Positions 54,288-61,497 of a stretch of 64,000 nucleotides of DNA are shown in pieces. Both the position numbers and the translations under genes were made by a program. The stretch spans positions 868,001 to 932,000 of the forward strand of contig NZ_SDHW01000001.1 of NCBI RefSeq assembly GCF_004118265.1, in the 5' to 3' direction. Below the pieces are notes generated by a model. The model was not told the DNA's origin. It made no database searches and was given only the letters and a program-made list of their open reading frames with translations. Source of the DNA: Lacibacter luteus (GTDB lineage: Bacteria; Bacteroidota; Bacteroidia; Chitinophagales; Chitinophagaceae). Every line of letters begins with the position of its first letter. Position 1 is the stretch's first letter.

Positions 54288-55457
54288 ATGCAATCAGGAC
54301 TTGTTGAACTTTTGAACAGTAACCGTATCTCTGCCGAACTTAAAACCATTGCCGATAAAATTTATAACAATCAACGCATCAGCGAAAGCGATGCATTGGT
54401 ATTATTTCAGCAAGGCAGCCTCCCCTTTTTAGGTGCATTAGCCAATTTTGTGCGTGAGCGTTTGCATGGCGATACTACTTATTTTAACCGCAACTTTCAT
54501 ATTGAACCAACGAATCTGTGTGTGTTCAGTTGTAACTTCTGTTCTTATTCTAAAATTTATGCAAAGCGTGAAGAAGGATGGGAACTGAGCATTGACCAGA
54601 TGTTGCACATGGTACAGAAATACGATGGACAACCTGTAACCGAAGTGCATATTGTTGGTGGTGTGCATCCGAAAATGGATCTGCAGTTCTTTGCCGATTT
54701 ATTGAAAGCCATTAAAACACATCGCCCCGGTTTACACATTAAAGCCTTTACCGCTGTTGAATACGATTATATGTTCCGCAAAGCGAAAGTGAGTGTGGAA
54801 GAAGGATTGAAAATACTCATCAGTCATGGACTGGATTCGATACCCGGTGGTGGTGCAGAAATTTTCCATCCCGATATCCGTACAAAAATCTGTGCCGATA
54901 AAGTGGATGGTGATGGATGGTTGAATATTCATGCAGCTGCACATAAACTCGGTTTACACAGCAACGCAACCATGTTGTACGGACATATTGAAAAGTTTGA
55001 ACACCGTATTGACCATATGAACCGTTTGCGTACACTGCAGGATGAAACGAAGGGTTTCCAGACGTTTATTCCGCTTAAGTTCCGTAACCGGGATAACGAT
55101 ATGAGCAATGTTGCAGAAAGCACTATTGCAGAAGATATGAAGATGTATGCAGTGGCCCGTTTGTTCCTCGATAATTTTCCGCACCTGAAAGCCTACTGGC
55201 CAATGTTGGGCAGACACAATGCACAAATGACCTTAAGCTTTGGTGTAAATGATATTGACGGCACCATTGACGATACCACTAAAATTTACAGCATGGCCGG
55301 CAGCGAAGAACAAACGCCAACCATGAGTACCGAACAATTAGTGGCGCTGATTAAACAGGTAAACCGCAAACCGGTTGAACGTGATACGCTCTACAATGTG
55401 GTGAAAGATTACAGCGATGTAACAGTTGCAGAAGAGGCAGGATTTTCGAGTAACTGA
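54288..55457 (+). CDS. mqnE: Aminofutalosine synthase MqnE
   Basis: This 389-residue radical-SAM enzyme has the [4Fe-4S] motif CVFSCNFC (C78, C82, C85) in HIEPTNLCVFSCNFCSYSK, followed by EVHIVGGVHPKMDL, YMFRKAKVSVEEGLKILISHGLDSIPGGGAEIF (split) and YWPMLGRHNAQMTLSFGVNDIDGTI. These fit MqnE better than MqnC. It joins enolpyruvyl-benzoate and a SAM-derived radical to form aminofutalosine in menaquinone synthesis, implying use of the futalosine route. No other mqn gene is nearby. A terminator follows. Confidence 0.93.
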   Translation: MQSGLVELLNSNRISAELKTIADKIYNNQRISESDALVLFQQGSLPFLGALANFVRERLHGDTTYFNRNFHIEPTNLCVFSCNFCSYSKIYAKREEGWELSIDQMLHMVQKYDGQPVTEVHIVGGVHPKMDLQFFADLLKAIKTHRPGLHIKAFTAVEYDYMFRKAKVSVEEGLKILISHGLDSIPGGGAEIFHPDIRTKICADKVDGDGWLNIHAAAHKLGLHSNATMLYGHIEKFEHRIDHMNRLRTLQDETKGFQTFIPLKFRNRDNDMSNVAESTIAEDMKMYAVARLFLDNFPHLKAYWPMLGRHNAQMTLSFGVNDIDGTIDDTTKIYSMAGSEEQTPTMSTEQLVALIKQVNRKPVERDTLYNVVKDYSDVTVAEEAGFSSN

Positions 55458-55459
55458 AA

Positions 55460-55711
55460 TTAAAAAGGCAAATAAAGCAGAACTTCTTTTTTGAGAAGTC
55501 CTTTTTTTATGCTCGTCCATGAAATACGTTTATGGGAACCTTTTGAACGGTAGACCAATTGGCCCTGGTAAACCTCTGTTGAAAGCAACTCAAAATCATT
55601 TGCGCCTTTTAAAAGGTATAACTCCCGCCATTGGCTGAATGCAATTTTCAATTCCGGATTGTAATAGCTGAGTTTTATGATTTGTTGAATTTTCATTTGT
55701 AAATCAGTCAT
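55460..55711 (-). CDS. Small hypothetical protein
   Basis: From the ATG at 55711 the protein is 83 residues (MTDLQMKIQQIIKLSYYNPELK and on to RELYLLKGANDFELLSTEVYQ, RSKGSHKRISWTSIKKGLLKKEVLL). Basic and probably cytoplasmic; no motif I recognise. The frame extends to 55753, but those codons run through the first cassette boundary repeat, so the shorter start is preferred. Its last codons coincide with the mqnE terminator. It is the only minus-strand gene next to the cassette array and marks the old chromosomal edge. Confidence 0.55.
   Translation of the reverse strand: MTDLQMKIQQIIKLSYYNPELKIAFSQWRELYLLKGANDFELLSTEVYQGQLVYRSKGSHKRISWTSIKKGLLKKEVLLYLPF
55482..55508 (+). terminator. Terminator after mqnE
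   Basis: Small hairpin ACTTCT, six bases, AGAAGT (55482-55499) followed by CCTTTTTTT. Stem is only 6 bp but the T-run is strong; it overlaps the 3' end of the small minus-strand gene. Confidence 0.5.
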
Positions 55712-55742
55712 TTTTTCACCAAGAAGGTACGTATATTTATGT

Positions 55743-55755
55743 GTTGCCTGCAATC
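55743..55755 (+). repeat. Cassette 1 left boundary
   Basis: GTTGCCTGCAATC; its inverse GACTGCAGGCAAC lies at 56354-56366 (12 of 13 pairs, with an A/C mismatch at the position that is mismatched in the other cassettes too). No palindrome lies upstream, so this is the left junction of the array with the chromosome. Confidence 0.7.
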
Positions 55756-55757
55756 AA

Positions 55758-56349
55758 ATGGACAGCCTACGACTTCAAAAATATAACAGACAAGGATCGC
55801 TAATCGACAAAGACATCAACTCACTTGATAAAATTTCAAGAAAGGGAATGCATGTTTCGGGCAACACTAAGCTGACAGACAAAGGACTTATTAAATCCGA
55901 AAAACAATTCCTTGAGTATTTCATTAATGACAAACCTTTATCAGAACTGCTGGACAATTTCTATAATTCAAAAACAACTATTTTAGAAAACAGGACTGGA
56001 GCATTAGGTTCAAATCCAAAAAACAGATCCTATCAAAGTAAAACAACTTCTTCAAAAGAAAATTTCAGACACAGAAATAAGGCAAGTATATCCTTCGGCA
56101 TGGACTGACGATGAGTTTAGTTGGTACTTAGACAAGTATCGGGAAGAGTTAGAAAATCCTGAAGTATTGATTTATTGTTGTGCGGAGTGTGGCGACTATG
56201 ATTGTGGCGGCATTGCAGTAACCATAGATAAGACTGACACCGCTGTCATTTGGACAATAAAAGAAGGAGACAATGTACTGAAATTTGAGTTTGACAAATA
56301 CTCGTACTTTGAAGTATTCAATAACTACTTGCGAAAAATTACCAAATGA
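55758..56349 (+). pseudogene. Cassette 1 gene, frameshifted
   Basis: The first frame gives 116 residues (MDSLRLQKYNRQGSLIDKD...LSELLDNFYNSKTTILENR) and would stop at 56108. A different frame, +1 relative to it, continues as DPIKVKQLLQKKISDTEIR, VYPSAWTDDEFSWYLDKYREEL, IYCCAECGDYDCGGIAVTID and ends NYLRKITK at 56349. Removing one A from the six-A run at about 56018-56023 joins them into one protein of about 195 residues. The C-terminal part is acidic and carries CCxxCxxxxC, like some small immunity-type proteins (weak resemblance). Either a decayed gene or a homopolymer sequencing error. Function unknown. Confidence 0.7.
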
Positions 56350-56353
56350 CATT

Positions 56354-56560
56354 GACTGCAGGCAACATGGGTTTTCTGCTATGCTGGCTGACGAATATAT
56401 ACTGATCGTCCAGTTCGCTTATCATCTGCAGTCCGGGCTGAACGAATAAAGCCGAACAAAAGAATGTAACATCAACTTTATAACTTTACTCATCAGCGGT
56501 TCGGGCTGACGAATTACGGAATATCAGCACAGCAGCAAGCCCTGGACGTTAGGTGCAATT
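56354..56560 (+). repeat. attC-like site 1
   Basis: Left arm GACTGCAGGCAAC then ATGGGTTTTCTGCTATGCTG; right arm CAGCACAGCAGCAAGCCCTG then GACGTTAGGTGC. The inner arms are an imperfect inverted repeat. Core AAC to GTT spans 187 bp. The centre repeats GGGCTGACGAAT-like words three times and holds no gene. Confidence 0.7.
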
Positions 56561-56577
56561 TGGACAAACCTTCATAA

Positions 56578-57162
56578 ATGACGAAAGACGATAAAATTTT
56601 TCTGATTCATTTTGTTACAAGAACTGGCATGTACATCAACCCAGTTGACATTCACAATATTCAAAGCTTCGTCACTGGTTATGAAATAGGACGAAAAGGT
56701 AAATGTCGGTTTTATGAACTCTCCAAGAATTTACTTTCGACAAAATATAAAATCAAATATTTAAGCGATGGTTTTATAGGACAAATAAAGAGACTTGCTG
56801 AAAAGCAATCTATATCTGAGGTTGTTGTTTTTAAAAATATTGCGATAGAAACTATTGCTTTAGATGAACTTGATATTGAAGTTGGCAAAGTATTAAAGTC
56901 AAGAGTGGCTGAACTTATAAATAGAATTGACAAGGCTGGACATCCATGGTACAATGAAACATGGAAAGACAGCTGGCTTTCTTTAGTTTTTGTAACTAAG
57001 GCATGGTACAGACAGCTTTGGAGTAAAGAAGAATTTTCAATAATAAAAGCTATAGAGAAGGAAGTCTTGATTGGAAATATGTTCAACAGTTATAGAGGCA
57101 AAACTCCTTCCAACAAAATGCTAGAAATTAAAGTTAAATACGACCAAATAAACTGCACCTAA
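56578..57162 (+). CDS. Cassette 2 gene, unknown function
   Basis: This 194-residue soluble protein (MTKDDKIFLIHFVTRTGMYIN...) has no signal peptide and no motif I recognise; it is mixed alpha/beta with WYNETWKDSWLSLVFVTKAWYRQLW as a distinctive Trp/Tyr-rich stretch. The stop codon overlaps the AAC of its right boundary. Bracketed by GTTAGGTGCAATT (56548-56560) and AACTGCACCTAAC (57151-57163), the closest match in the array to the classical GTTRRRY core. Much richer in A/T than glnS or mqnE. Function unknown. Confidence 0.8.
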   Translation: MTKDDKIFLIHFVTRTGMYINPVDIHNIQSFVTGYEIGRKGKCRFYELSKNLLSTKYKIKYLSDGFIGQIKRLAEKQSISEVVVFKNIAIETIALDELDIEVGKVLKSRVAELINRIDKAGHPWYNETWKDSWLSLVFVTKAWYRQLWSKEEFSIIKAIEKEVLIGNMFNSYRGKTPSNKMLEIKVKYDQINCT

Positions 57163-57250
57163 CATTGGGTTTTATGCAAGTTGGGCATGACCAGCAAATA
57201 TCAACAAATTGCAAATCCCAACCCGCTTAAAGCCCTGCCCGTTGTACGCC
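57151..57250 (+). repeat. attC-like site 2 (short form)
   Basis: Core AAC (57161-57163) to GTT (57241-57243) is only 83 bp, about 100 bp shorter than the other sites. GGGTTTTATGCAAGTTGGG on the left pairs with CCCAACCCGCTTAAAGCCC on the right. It equals the outer parts of the long sites without the centre. Confidence 0.7.
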
Positions 57251-57272
57251 ACTTAAACAGACGTTTCCAAAT

Positions 57273-57911
57273 ATGACAAAAGCATTAATAACAATTTTGA
57301 TTTTGACAATTTTGAGTTGTAATAACTCTGACAATTCAAATGCTTCTTCATCTTCCGACACAAAACAGGTTGAAAAAACTGACACCTTCCCAGTAAAAGA
57401 ATTATTTGTAGAAAACGGTGATGAGGAAGGTTGGGGAGCTGACATAAGGCTTTCAATCATTTCAAATTCAGAAACGGACACATCAAAAGTGTTTACAGCT
57501 ATATCCACATATGAAGGAAAGAGATTAGGGCTATTGGTTTCTATTCCTAAGAAAAAAGAGGGCGACAAAGGTTTTGCTAGTGGGATAACTTTAAAAAGTA
57601 TTGGTGCTGAATCAGACAATTTGTTAAAAGTTCTTTCAAAACTCTATAAACAAAAGGTTGATACAACATTAAAATTTACAAGTTCAGTTTCGGTTACATA
57701 CGTTAATCTTGACGAATTTGCAAAAAGCCTTGGTGCAGAAGACGGTGGACAATACAAGACCGAAAATCAGTATAAACTATTTTACGAAGGAGAAAAAGAA
57801 GGAGACTATGCAGAAATTTATTTGAATATTAATCCGACTGAACATTGGATTGAATTAAAAGAAAAGGACGAAGAGTACAGACCAGTAATAATTAAATTCC
57901 TTCGACAATAA
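57273..57911 (+). CDS. Cassette 3 gene, lipoprotein of unknown function
   Basis: This 212-residue protein starts with a lipoprotein signal (MTKALITILILTILSC, lipid C16), followed by a Ser/Asn/Asp-rich linker and a mixed alpha/beta body: GWGADIRLSIISNSETD, KRLGLLVSIPKKKEGDKGF, SVTYVNLDEFAKSLG and KEGDYAEIYLNINPTEHWIELKE. No family recognised. The boundary repeats are GTTGTACGCC (57241) and GCGACGTACAAC (57912-57923). A cassette-borne lipoprotein suggests an envelope role (inference). Confidence 0.8.
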   Translation: MTKALITILILTILSCNNSDNSNASSSSDTKQVEKTDTFPVKELFVENGDEEGWGADIRLSIISNSETDTSKVFTAISTYEGKRLGLLVSIPKKKEGDKGFASGITLKSIGAESDNLLKVLSKLYKQKVDTTLKFTSSVSVTYVNLDEFAKSLGAEDGGQYKTENQYKLFYEGEKEGDYAEIYLNINPTEHWIELKEKDEEYRPVIIKFLRQ

Positions 57912-58117
57912 GCGACGTACAACATTAGGTTTTATGCAAGTTGGGCTTGACATTGTAACATCAGCTATTTGCAAATCCAATCTGTGGTTCGGGCTGAACA
58001 AATAACTTTTAACTTTAGTTCTTAATTTCAACATCAGTTTTTCAATCAGCAGCGGTTGTGGGCGGACGAATAATAATTCCAAACCTGCATAAAGCCCTGC
58101 TCGTAGGCAGCAATGTT
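57912..58117 (+). repeat. attC-like site 3
   Basis: AAC (57921-57923) to GTA (58103-58105) spans 185 bp. ATTAGGTTTTATGCAAGTTG on the left pairs with AAACCTGCATAAAGCCC on the right. The right core is GTA rather than GTT, matched by TAC at the far end of the next cassette, so the change is inherited by the cassette. Confidence 0.7.
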
Positions 58118-58130
58118 AAGTAACATCACG

Positions 58131-58661
58131 ATGAAGCAATATTCTATTGACAATTCATCTCTCCAGCTAGACATCTATTCGGGACATTTGTTATTTGTAG
58201 ATCCTTTATATTTTCAAAAAATAGCAGACAATTATTCGACACTAAAAACGCAAACAACTGAGAATAAAAAGGAGCTTTTGAAATCGTACGAAGAGCAAGT
58301 ATTTCCTTATGGTGGTGGCGCACTTTTGGGATATAAATATCTTACCGAGAATATAAAAACATATCTGCTTGATCCACGAAGCTTGAAACCTTGGGACTCT
58401 GACGATGACGAAAACGATGAAATTGAGAAACAAGCTGCATTAAAACAAATCACAGCTTTCAGATTAGATACTTCAGTATTTTTAATTATCGATCTTGTAA
58501 ATATGGACAAGCTTTTGGATCTAATCAACTACAATGATTTAATTGACGCATTGTTTGACAAGAAGCTTGACATATATTTCGAAAAAATAAATCAGCAATT
58601 GGGAAATAAGGGATGGGGGCTATGTAAGCTTGACGATGAAGCTTCAATTATCGTTCCCTGA
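58131..58661 (+). CDS. Cassette 4 gene, unknown function
   Basis: The ATG at 58131 (MKQYSIDNSSLQLDIYSG) is preferred; an upstream in-frame ATG at 58113 would read part of the boundary repeat. The 176-residue acidic soluble protein has DPLYFQKIADNYST, VFPYGGGALLGYKYL, PWDSDDDENDEIEKQ and a helical C-terminus. It has the look of an SMI1/KNR4-independent, immunity-like small protein, but I recognise no family. Boundaries GTAGGCAGCAATGTT and AACACTGCTGCCTAC match in 14 of 15 positions. Confidence 0.78.
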   Translation: MKQYSIDNSSLQLDIYSGHLLFVDPLYFQKIADNYSTLKTQTTENKKELLKSYEEQVFPYGGGALLGYKYLTENIKTYLLDPRSLKPWDSDDDENDEIEKQAALKQITAFRLDTSVFLIIDLVNMDKLLDLINYNDLIDALFDKKLDIYFEKINQQLGNKGWGLCKLDDEASIIVP

Positions 58662-58662
58662 C

Positions 58663-58873
58663 AACACTGCTGCCTACATGGGTTTTGCAGCAATTGGGGC
58701 TGACGAATAATCTTTCAGCTTCAGTATTCCTAATCGGCTTCAGCCTGGGCTGACGACTTAATATGAGACATTTGACTAATCACCAACATTTGTAAATTTA
58801 ACGGGCTGACGTAGTGGAGCGACGGTAATCCTAATCCCCCGCCTGCGCAAAGCCCTCAACGTTGGCTGTAATG
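58663..58873 (+). repeat. attC-like site 4
   Basis: TAC (58675-58677) to GTT (58861-58863) spans 189 bp. ATGGGTTTTGCAGCAATTGG on the left pairs with CCCCGCCTGCGCAAAGCCCT on the right. The centre again carries GGGCTGACGA words at several places. Confidence 0.7.
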
Positions 58874-58878
58874 ATATC

Positions 58879-59400
58879 ATGACACTTCAAAATTTTATAG
58901 CAAAAATAAACTGGCGACAAATTCTAATACACTTTGTTGCTTTCTGGTTTTTTATTCATGCCTTTCAGACACTTTCCTTTTTGTATAACACAAATCTTGT
59001 TGACATAGTAAGACATTCAAATGGGCAAGACACGGTTAATGTTTTAACCAATAATGGCACGACAGCGTCAGACCTTGTTTATTTTCAACTTTGGACGAGT
59101 GTTTCTGGGTTTATTGGCTTATTGGTAGCATTCATTGTTTCATTGGTTATATCAATCAAGCGACACTGGTTCTGGGTCAACTCTTTAATTGCTTTCATTG
59201 CGACATACTTTCTTTATCGTTACGACATTTTAGGCTGGACTTATTTAAAGAAAATATTTTGGTTTGTTGGTCAAAAATTTAATAACACAACAATTGAGTT
59301 TTTATTTAACGGAATTGTTCTTCTGACAATTGGGCTTTTAATTTTTCTGTTAAAGCGACCAAACCAGTTTATTGAAAACAATAAATTGGCGACAGTCTAA
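58879..59400 (+). CDS. Cassette 5 gene, four-helix membrane protein
   Basis: This 173-residue protein has four predicted membrane segments (about 14-36, 74-96, 100-118, 146-165). LIHFVAFWFFIHAFQTLSFLY opens the first, with a periplasmic loop DIVRHSNGQDTVNVLTNNG, and the short C-terminus KRPNQFIENNKL is cytoplasmic. No enzymatic motif. Boundaries are GTTGGCTGTAATG and CACTGCAGCCAAC. It could be an immunity or stress-related membrane protein, but that is a guess. Confidence 0.78.
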   Translation: MTLQNFIAKINWRQILIHFVAFWFFIHAFQTLSFLYNTNLVDIVRHSNGQDTVNVLTNNGTTASDLVYFQLWTSVSGFIGLLVAFIVSLVISIKRHWFWVNSLIAFIATYFLYRYDILGWTYLKKIFWFVGQKFNNTTIEFLFNGIVLLTIGLLIFLLKRPNQFIENNKLATV

Positions 59401-59403
59401 AAC

Positions 59404-59615
59404 CACTGCAGCCAACATTGGTATTGCCAATAGCGGGGCTGGACATTGGAGCAATCGGCAGCGGTAATCCTGCTGTACTGCGGTTCGGGGCTCGACGAAT
59501 AAAGCCTAGCTTTAGTTCTTAATATTTAACTTTATCAAAAAGCCTGGCAGTTGTTCCGGCGGACGGAATTCTAATTCCCCACCATCGGCAATACCTGCTC
59601 GTTGCCTGCAATACG
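59404..59615 (+). repeat. attC-like site 5
   Basis: AAC (59414-59416) to GTT (59601-59603) spans 190 bp. GGTATTGCCAATAGCGGGG on the left and CCCCACCATCGGCAATACC on the right pair at 16 of 19 positions, the best palindrome of the array. Confidence 0.75.
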
Positions 59616-59617
59616 AA

Positions 59618-60168
59618 ATGAAAGCGTTTCTATCAAAATATAAGTGGAAAATCCTTTACTGGACATTGTTTTTGACAATTGTCTTGCTTTTTGTTCCGAG
59701 ACAAAGCGACTACTATTTAGACAACGACATCAATGCTTTTAAACAGACTTATCTGACACGAATTCTATTGTGGACAGGCATTGTGACAAGCGGTGCAATT
59801 TTTGTTTTGGTACTTGTAAAAGCCAAATCATTAAAGCAATCTACAACCACTTTTATTTCTGCAGGCGTGACAATCGCTTTTTTCTTTTCATTTTTCAAGA
59901 TGTAATATTAGGCTTCTCATTGTTTTTAAACAGGCAGTTCAAACGTGAAACTTTGCAAAAGGCATATATTGTTGATTACTTGGCTGGCACCGGCCAAACG
60001 AAAAGCAACTTTATTCCTTATGACATCGCATCAAAACAAATAATAAACGAAAAAAAACTTACGGACAAGATTTACAGGTTGAACTTAAAACAATTTGACA
60101 CGATACGAGTGATATTTGACAAAGGACTATTTGGAATAGCCTTTCAATCACAACCTTTCGACAAATGA
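59618..60168 (+). pseudogene. Cassette 6 gene, membrane protein split by a -1 frameshift at T-TTT-TTC
   Basis: The zero frame encodes 95 residues with three hydrophobic segments and stops at 59905. The -1 frame then continues without a stop as DVILGFSLFLNRQFKRETLQ, IVDYLAGTGQTKSNFIPYD, KLTDKIYRLNLKQFDTIRVI and ends QPFDK at 60168, reading like one protein of about 183 residues. The frames meet at GCT TTT TTC (about 59878-59886), an in-frame X-XXY-YYZ slippery heptamer. Either a base is missing (decay or sequencing error) or a programmed -1 frameshift makes the long form. Function unknown. Confidence 0.65.
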
Positions 60169-60169
60169 A

Positions 60170-60592
60170 GTACTACAGGCAACACTGGGTTTGCTGCTAT
60201 GGCGGGGCGACGGAATAAACTTCGGCATTGGTTCGCTATTCAGCTTCAGTTCCGGCGTGACGAATAACATTCTTTCTCCGTCGAGTCTCCATACTTCAAA
60301 GACGATGTCTGGCAACGCCGACTCGTCGTGATCAAGGAACAAAAGCTGAGCGTTGCAGACTTAGGCGCATCGTTTAAACAAGACTAACGCCCTGGCTCCT
60401 GTCTCCACGAGCCACCCTCACAATTCATCCGGTTCCTCCCCTTGACAGAGCAATTTCAATTGCTTAACTTATATGTCTTAAAATAACGGTTATGAAATAC
60501 CCATAAAAAAATATCGATTGATTCACAAAAAAACAGCAATGTTGTTTTTTATGGGTATACTATGTGGCTTAAATCAATTAAAAAATCATCAC
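60170..60592 (+). repeat. Array right end: half attC-like site and gene-free gap
   Basis: GTACTACAGGCAAC (60170-60183) closes cassette 6 and is followed by ACTGGGTTTGCTGCTATGG, but no AAAGCCCT...GTT counterpart is found downstream, so the last site is incomplete. GGGGCGACGGAATAAAC and GCGTGACGAATAACA words echo the site centres. The rest, to the DsrE gene, has no gene or terminator I can support; the stretch 60260-60345 on the minus strand reads like a possible gene remnant. Confidence 0.5.
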
Positions 60593-61015
60593 ATGAAAAA
60601 GTTCTTTTCTCTTTTGTTTGCGCTGTTCTTTACAGCTGCACTTATTGCACAAAACAAACCTTACAACGTAGTGTTTGATATTACCAGTGCCGACCCAGAA
60701 GTACACGCAAGGGTTATCCGCTGGATCAACCTTATTACCGATGCCGATCCCAATGCAAAAATTGAAGTGGTATTCTATGGCAAATCGCTCAATATGGTTA
60801 CAAAAGAAAAATCGTCGGTAACAGACGATATCCAGAAAATAATAGCCGCCAATAAAGCCAGTTTTAAAGTATGCGAAGTGGCCATGAAAGTACATGCCAT
60901 CAACAAAGAAAATTTATTACCCGGCATACAAACAGTACCCGATGGCATTTACGAACTGGTAAAAAAACAAGCCGAAGGTTATGGCTATATTAAAGTGGTA
61001 AATGAAAGCAAATAA
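60593..61015 (+). CDS. Exported DsrE-family-like protein
   Basis: The ATG at 60593 gives a signal peptide (MKKFFSLLFALFFTAALIAQ); the frame extends to 60518 without a signal-like start. The mature 120-residue protein shows the DsrE/F fold pattern: YNVVFDITSADPEVHARVIRWI (split), KIEVVFYGKSLNMVT, and FKVCEVAMKVHAINKENLLPG, with the Cys at the position used for sulfur transfer in DsrE relatives. An extracytoplasmic DsrE-like protein is probably a binding or redox protein rather than a classical sulfur relay (inference). A strong terminator follows. Confidence 0.8.
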   Translation: MKKFFSLLFALFFTAALIAQNKPYNVVFDITSADPEVHARVIRWINLITDADPNAKIEVVFYGKSLNMVTKEKSSVTDDIQKIIAANKASFKVCEVAMKVHAINKENLLPGIQTVPDGIYELVKKQAEGYGYIKVVNESK

Positions 61016-61030
61016 TGTATTGGGTTTAAA

Positions 61031-61074
61031 AAACATTTATTGGCTTAACGGCCAATAAATGTTTTTTTTATTTT
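61031..61074 (+). terminator. Strong terminator after the DsrE-like gene
   Basis: Perfect 14-bp stem AAACATTTATTGGC / GCCAATAAATGTTT with a 6-nt loop, followed by TTTTATTTTT, 15 bp past the stop codon. Confidence 0.9.
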
Positions 61075-61090
61075 TACTGAAAGCAAGCCT

Positions 61091-61291
61091 ATGTTTCGGT
61101 CAAAAGCATTTTTACTTTTTCTTTCGCTTTTTGTATTTGCAGCTGCTGTGGCTGCATTTGTTATTACTGCTTTGCGTTTTGCAAGTGAAGACCGCTTCAA
61201 CTCATTTATGCGGATTATAATGGGAATTATTTTTCTCATCTACGCTGTTACTAAATTTTTGCGCTGGAGATCTGCTTCGCCTAAAGCGTAA
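61091..61291 (+). CDS. Small two-helix membrane protein
   Basis: This 66-residue protein has two membrane segments (about 6-28 and 41-58) joined by RFASEDRFNSFMR, and a basic tail. No family recognised. A minus-strand frame (61202-61474) overlaps its 3' end; the clean hydrophobic pattern favours this one. Confidence 0.5.
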   Translation: MFRSKAFLLFLSLFVFAAAVAAFVITALRFASEDRFNSFMRIIMGIIFLIYAVTKFLRWRSASPKA

Positions 61292-61497
61292 GCTCAGTTT
61301 ATAACAGTAAGCAATTTTACCTGTGCAAGCATCCACAGTACTAAGTGTTAGTACGTTGCTTTCTTTCTGTTGTTCACAGTCTGTCCACATTGCTGCATCA
61401 ACATACAATAAGCCTTCGCCTAACAGCGTTAATGCTGCAGTTTTACCCACATCCTCCGTTGTAAAAAGTTTCAACTGTTTTTTAAAAGCAATATGCT
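61292..61497. other. Intergenic, possible minus-strand small gene
   Basis: This 206-bp stretch lies between the small membrane protein and the L,D-transpeptidase gene. A minus-strand frame from 61474 to 61202 reads MKLFTTEDVGKTAALTLLG then DAAMWTDCEQQKESNVLTLS, protein-like but overlapping the neighbour by 90 bp. I leave it as a low-confidence alternative. Confidence 0.25.

Larger units (their letters stand above)
55743..60183 (+). mobile_element. Integron-like gene cassette array (six cassettes, no integrase in window)
   Basis: Six consecutive plus-strand units share one design. Each opens with a boundary GTTnnnnGCAAT (or variant), then a gene starting 10-30 bp later; after the stop comes the inverse of the same boundary, ACTGCnnnnAAC, then CATTGGGTTTTATGC-like sequence. 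Before the next boundary stands AAAGCCCTGCTC-like sequence, and the two sides of each spacer pair as an imperfect palindrome. The variable four bases agree within a cassette, not between cassettes (GCCT, AGGT, GTAC, AGGC, GGCT, GCCT), exactly as for integron attC sites. Genes are unrelated, hypothetical and A/T-rich. With no integrase seen, it would be classed as a CALIN, or IntI lies elsewhere. Confidence 0.75.

Noticed and set aside
56008-56030. Programmed -1 frameshift in cassette 1 at A-AAA-AAC
   Set aside because: A -1 slip leads to a stop after five codons; the long downstream frame needs +1, so an indel is more likely.
60148-60342. 64-residue minus-strand frame at the right end of the array (LDHDESALPDIVFEVWRLDG)
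   Set aside because: Reads somewhat protein-like, but it is short, runs across the cassette 6 boundary and has no start context; at most a gene remnant.
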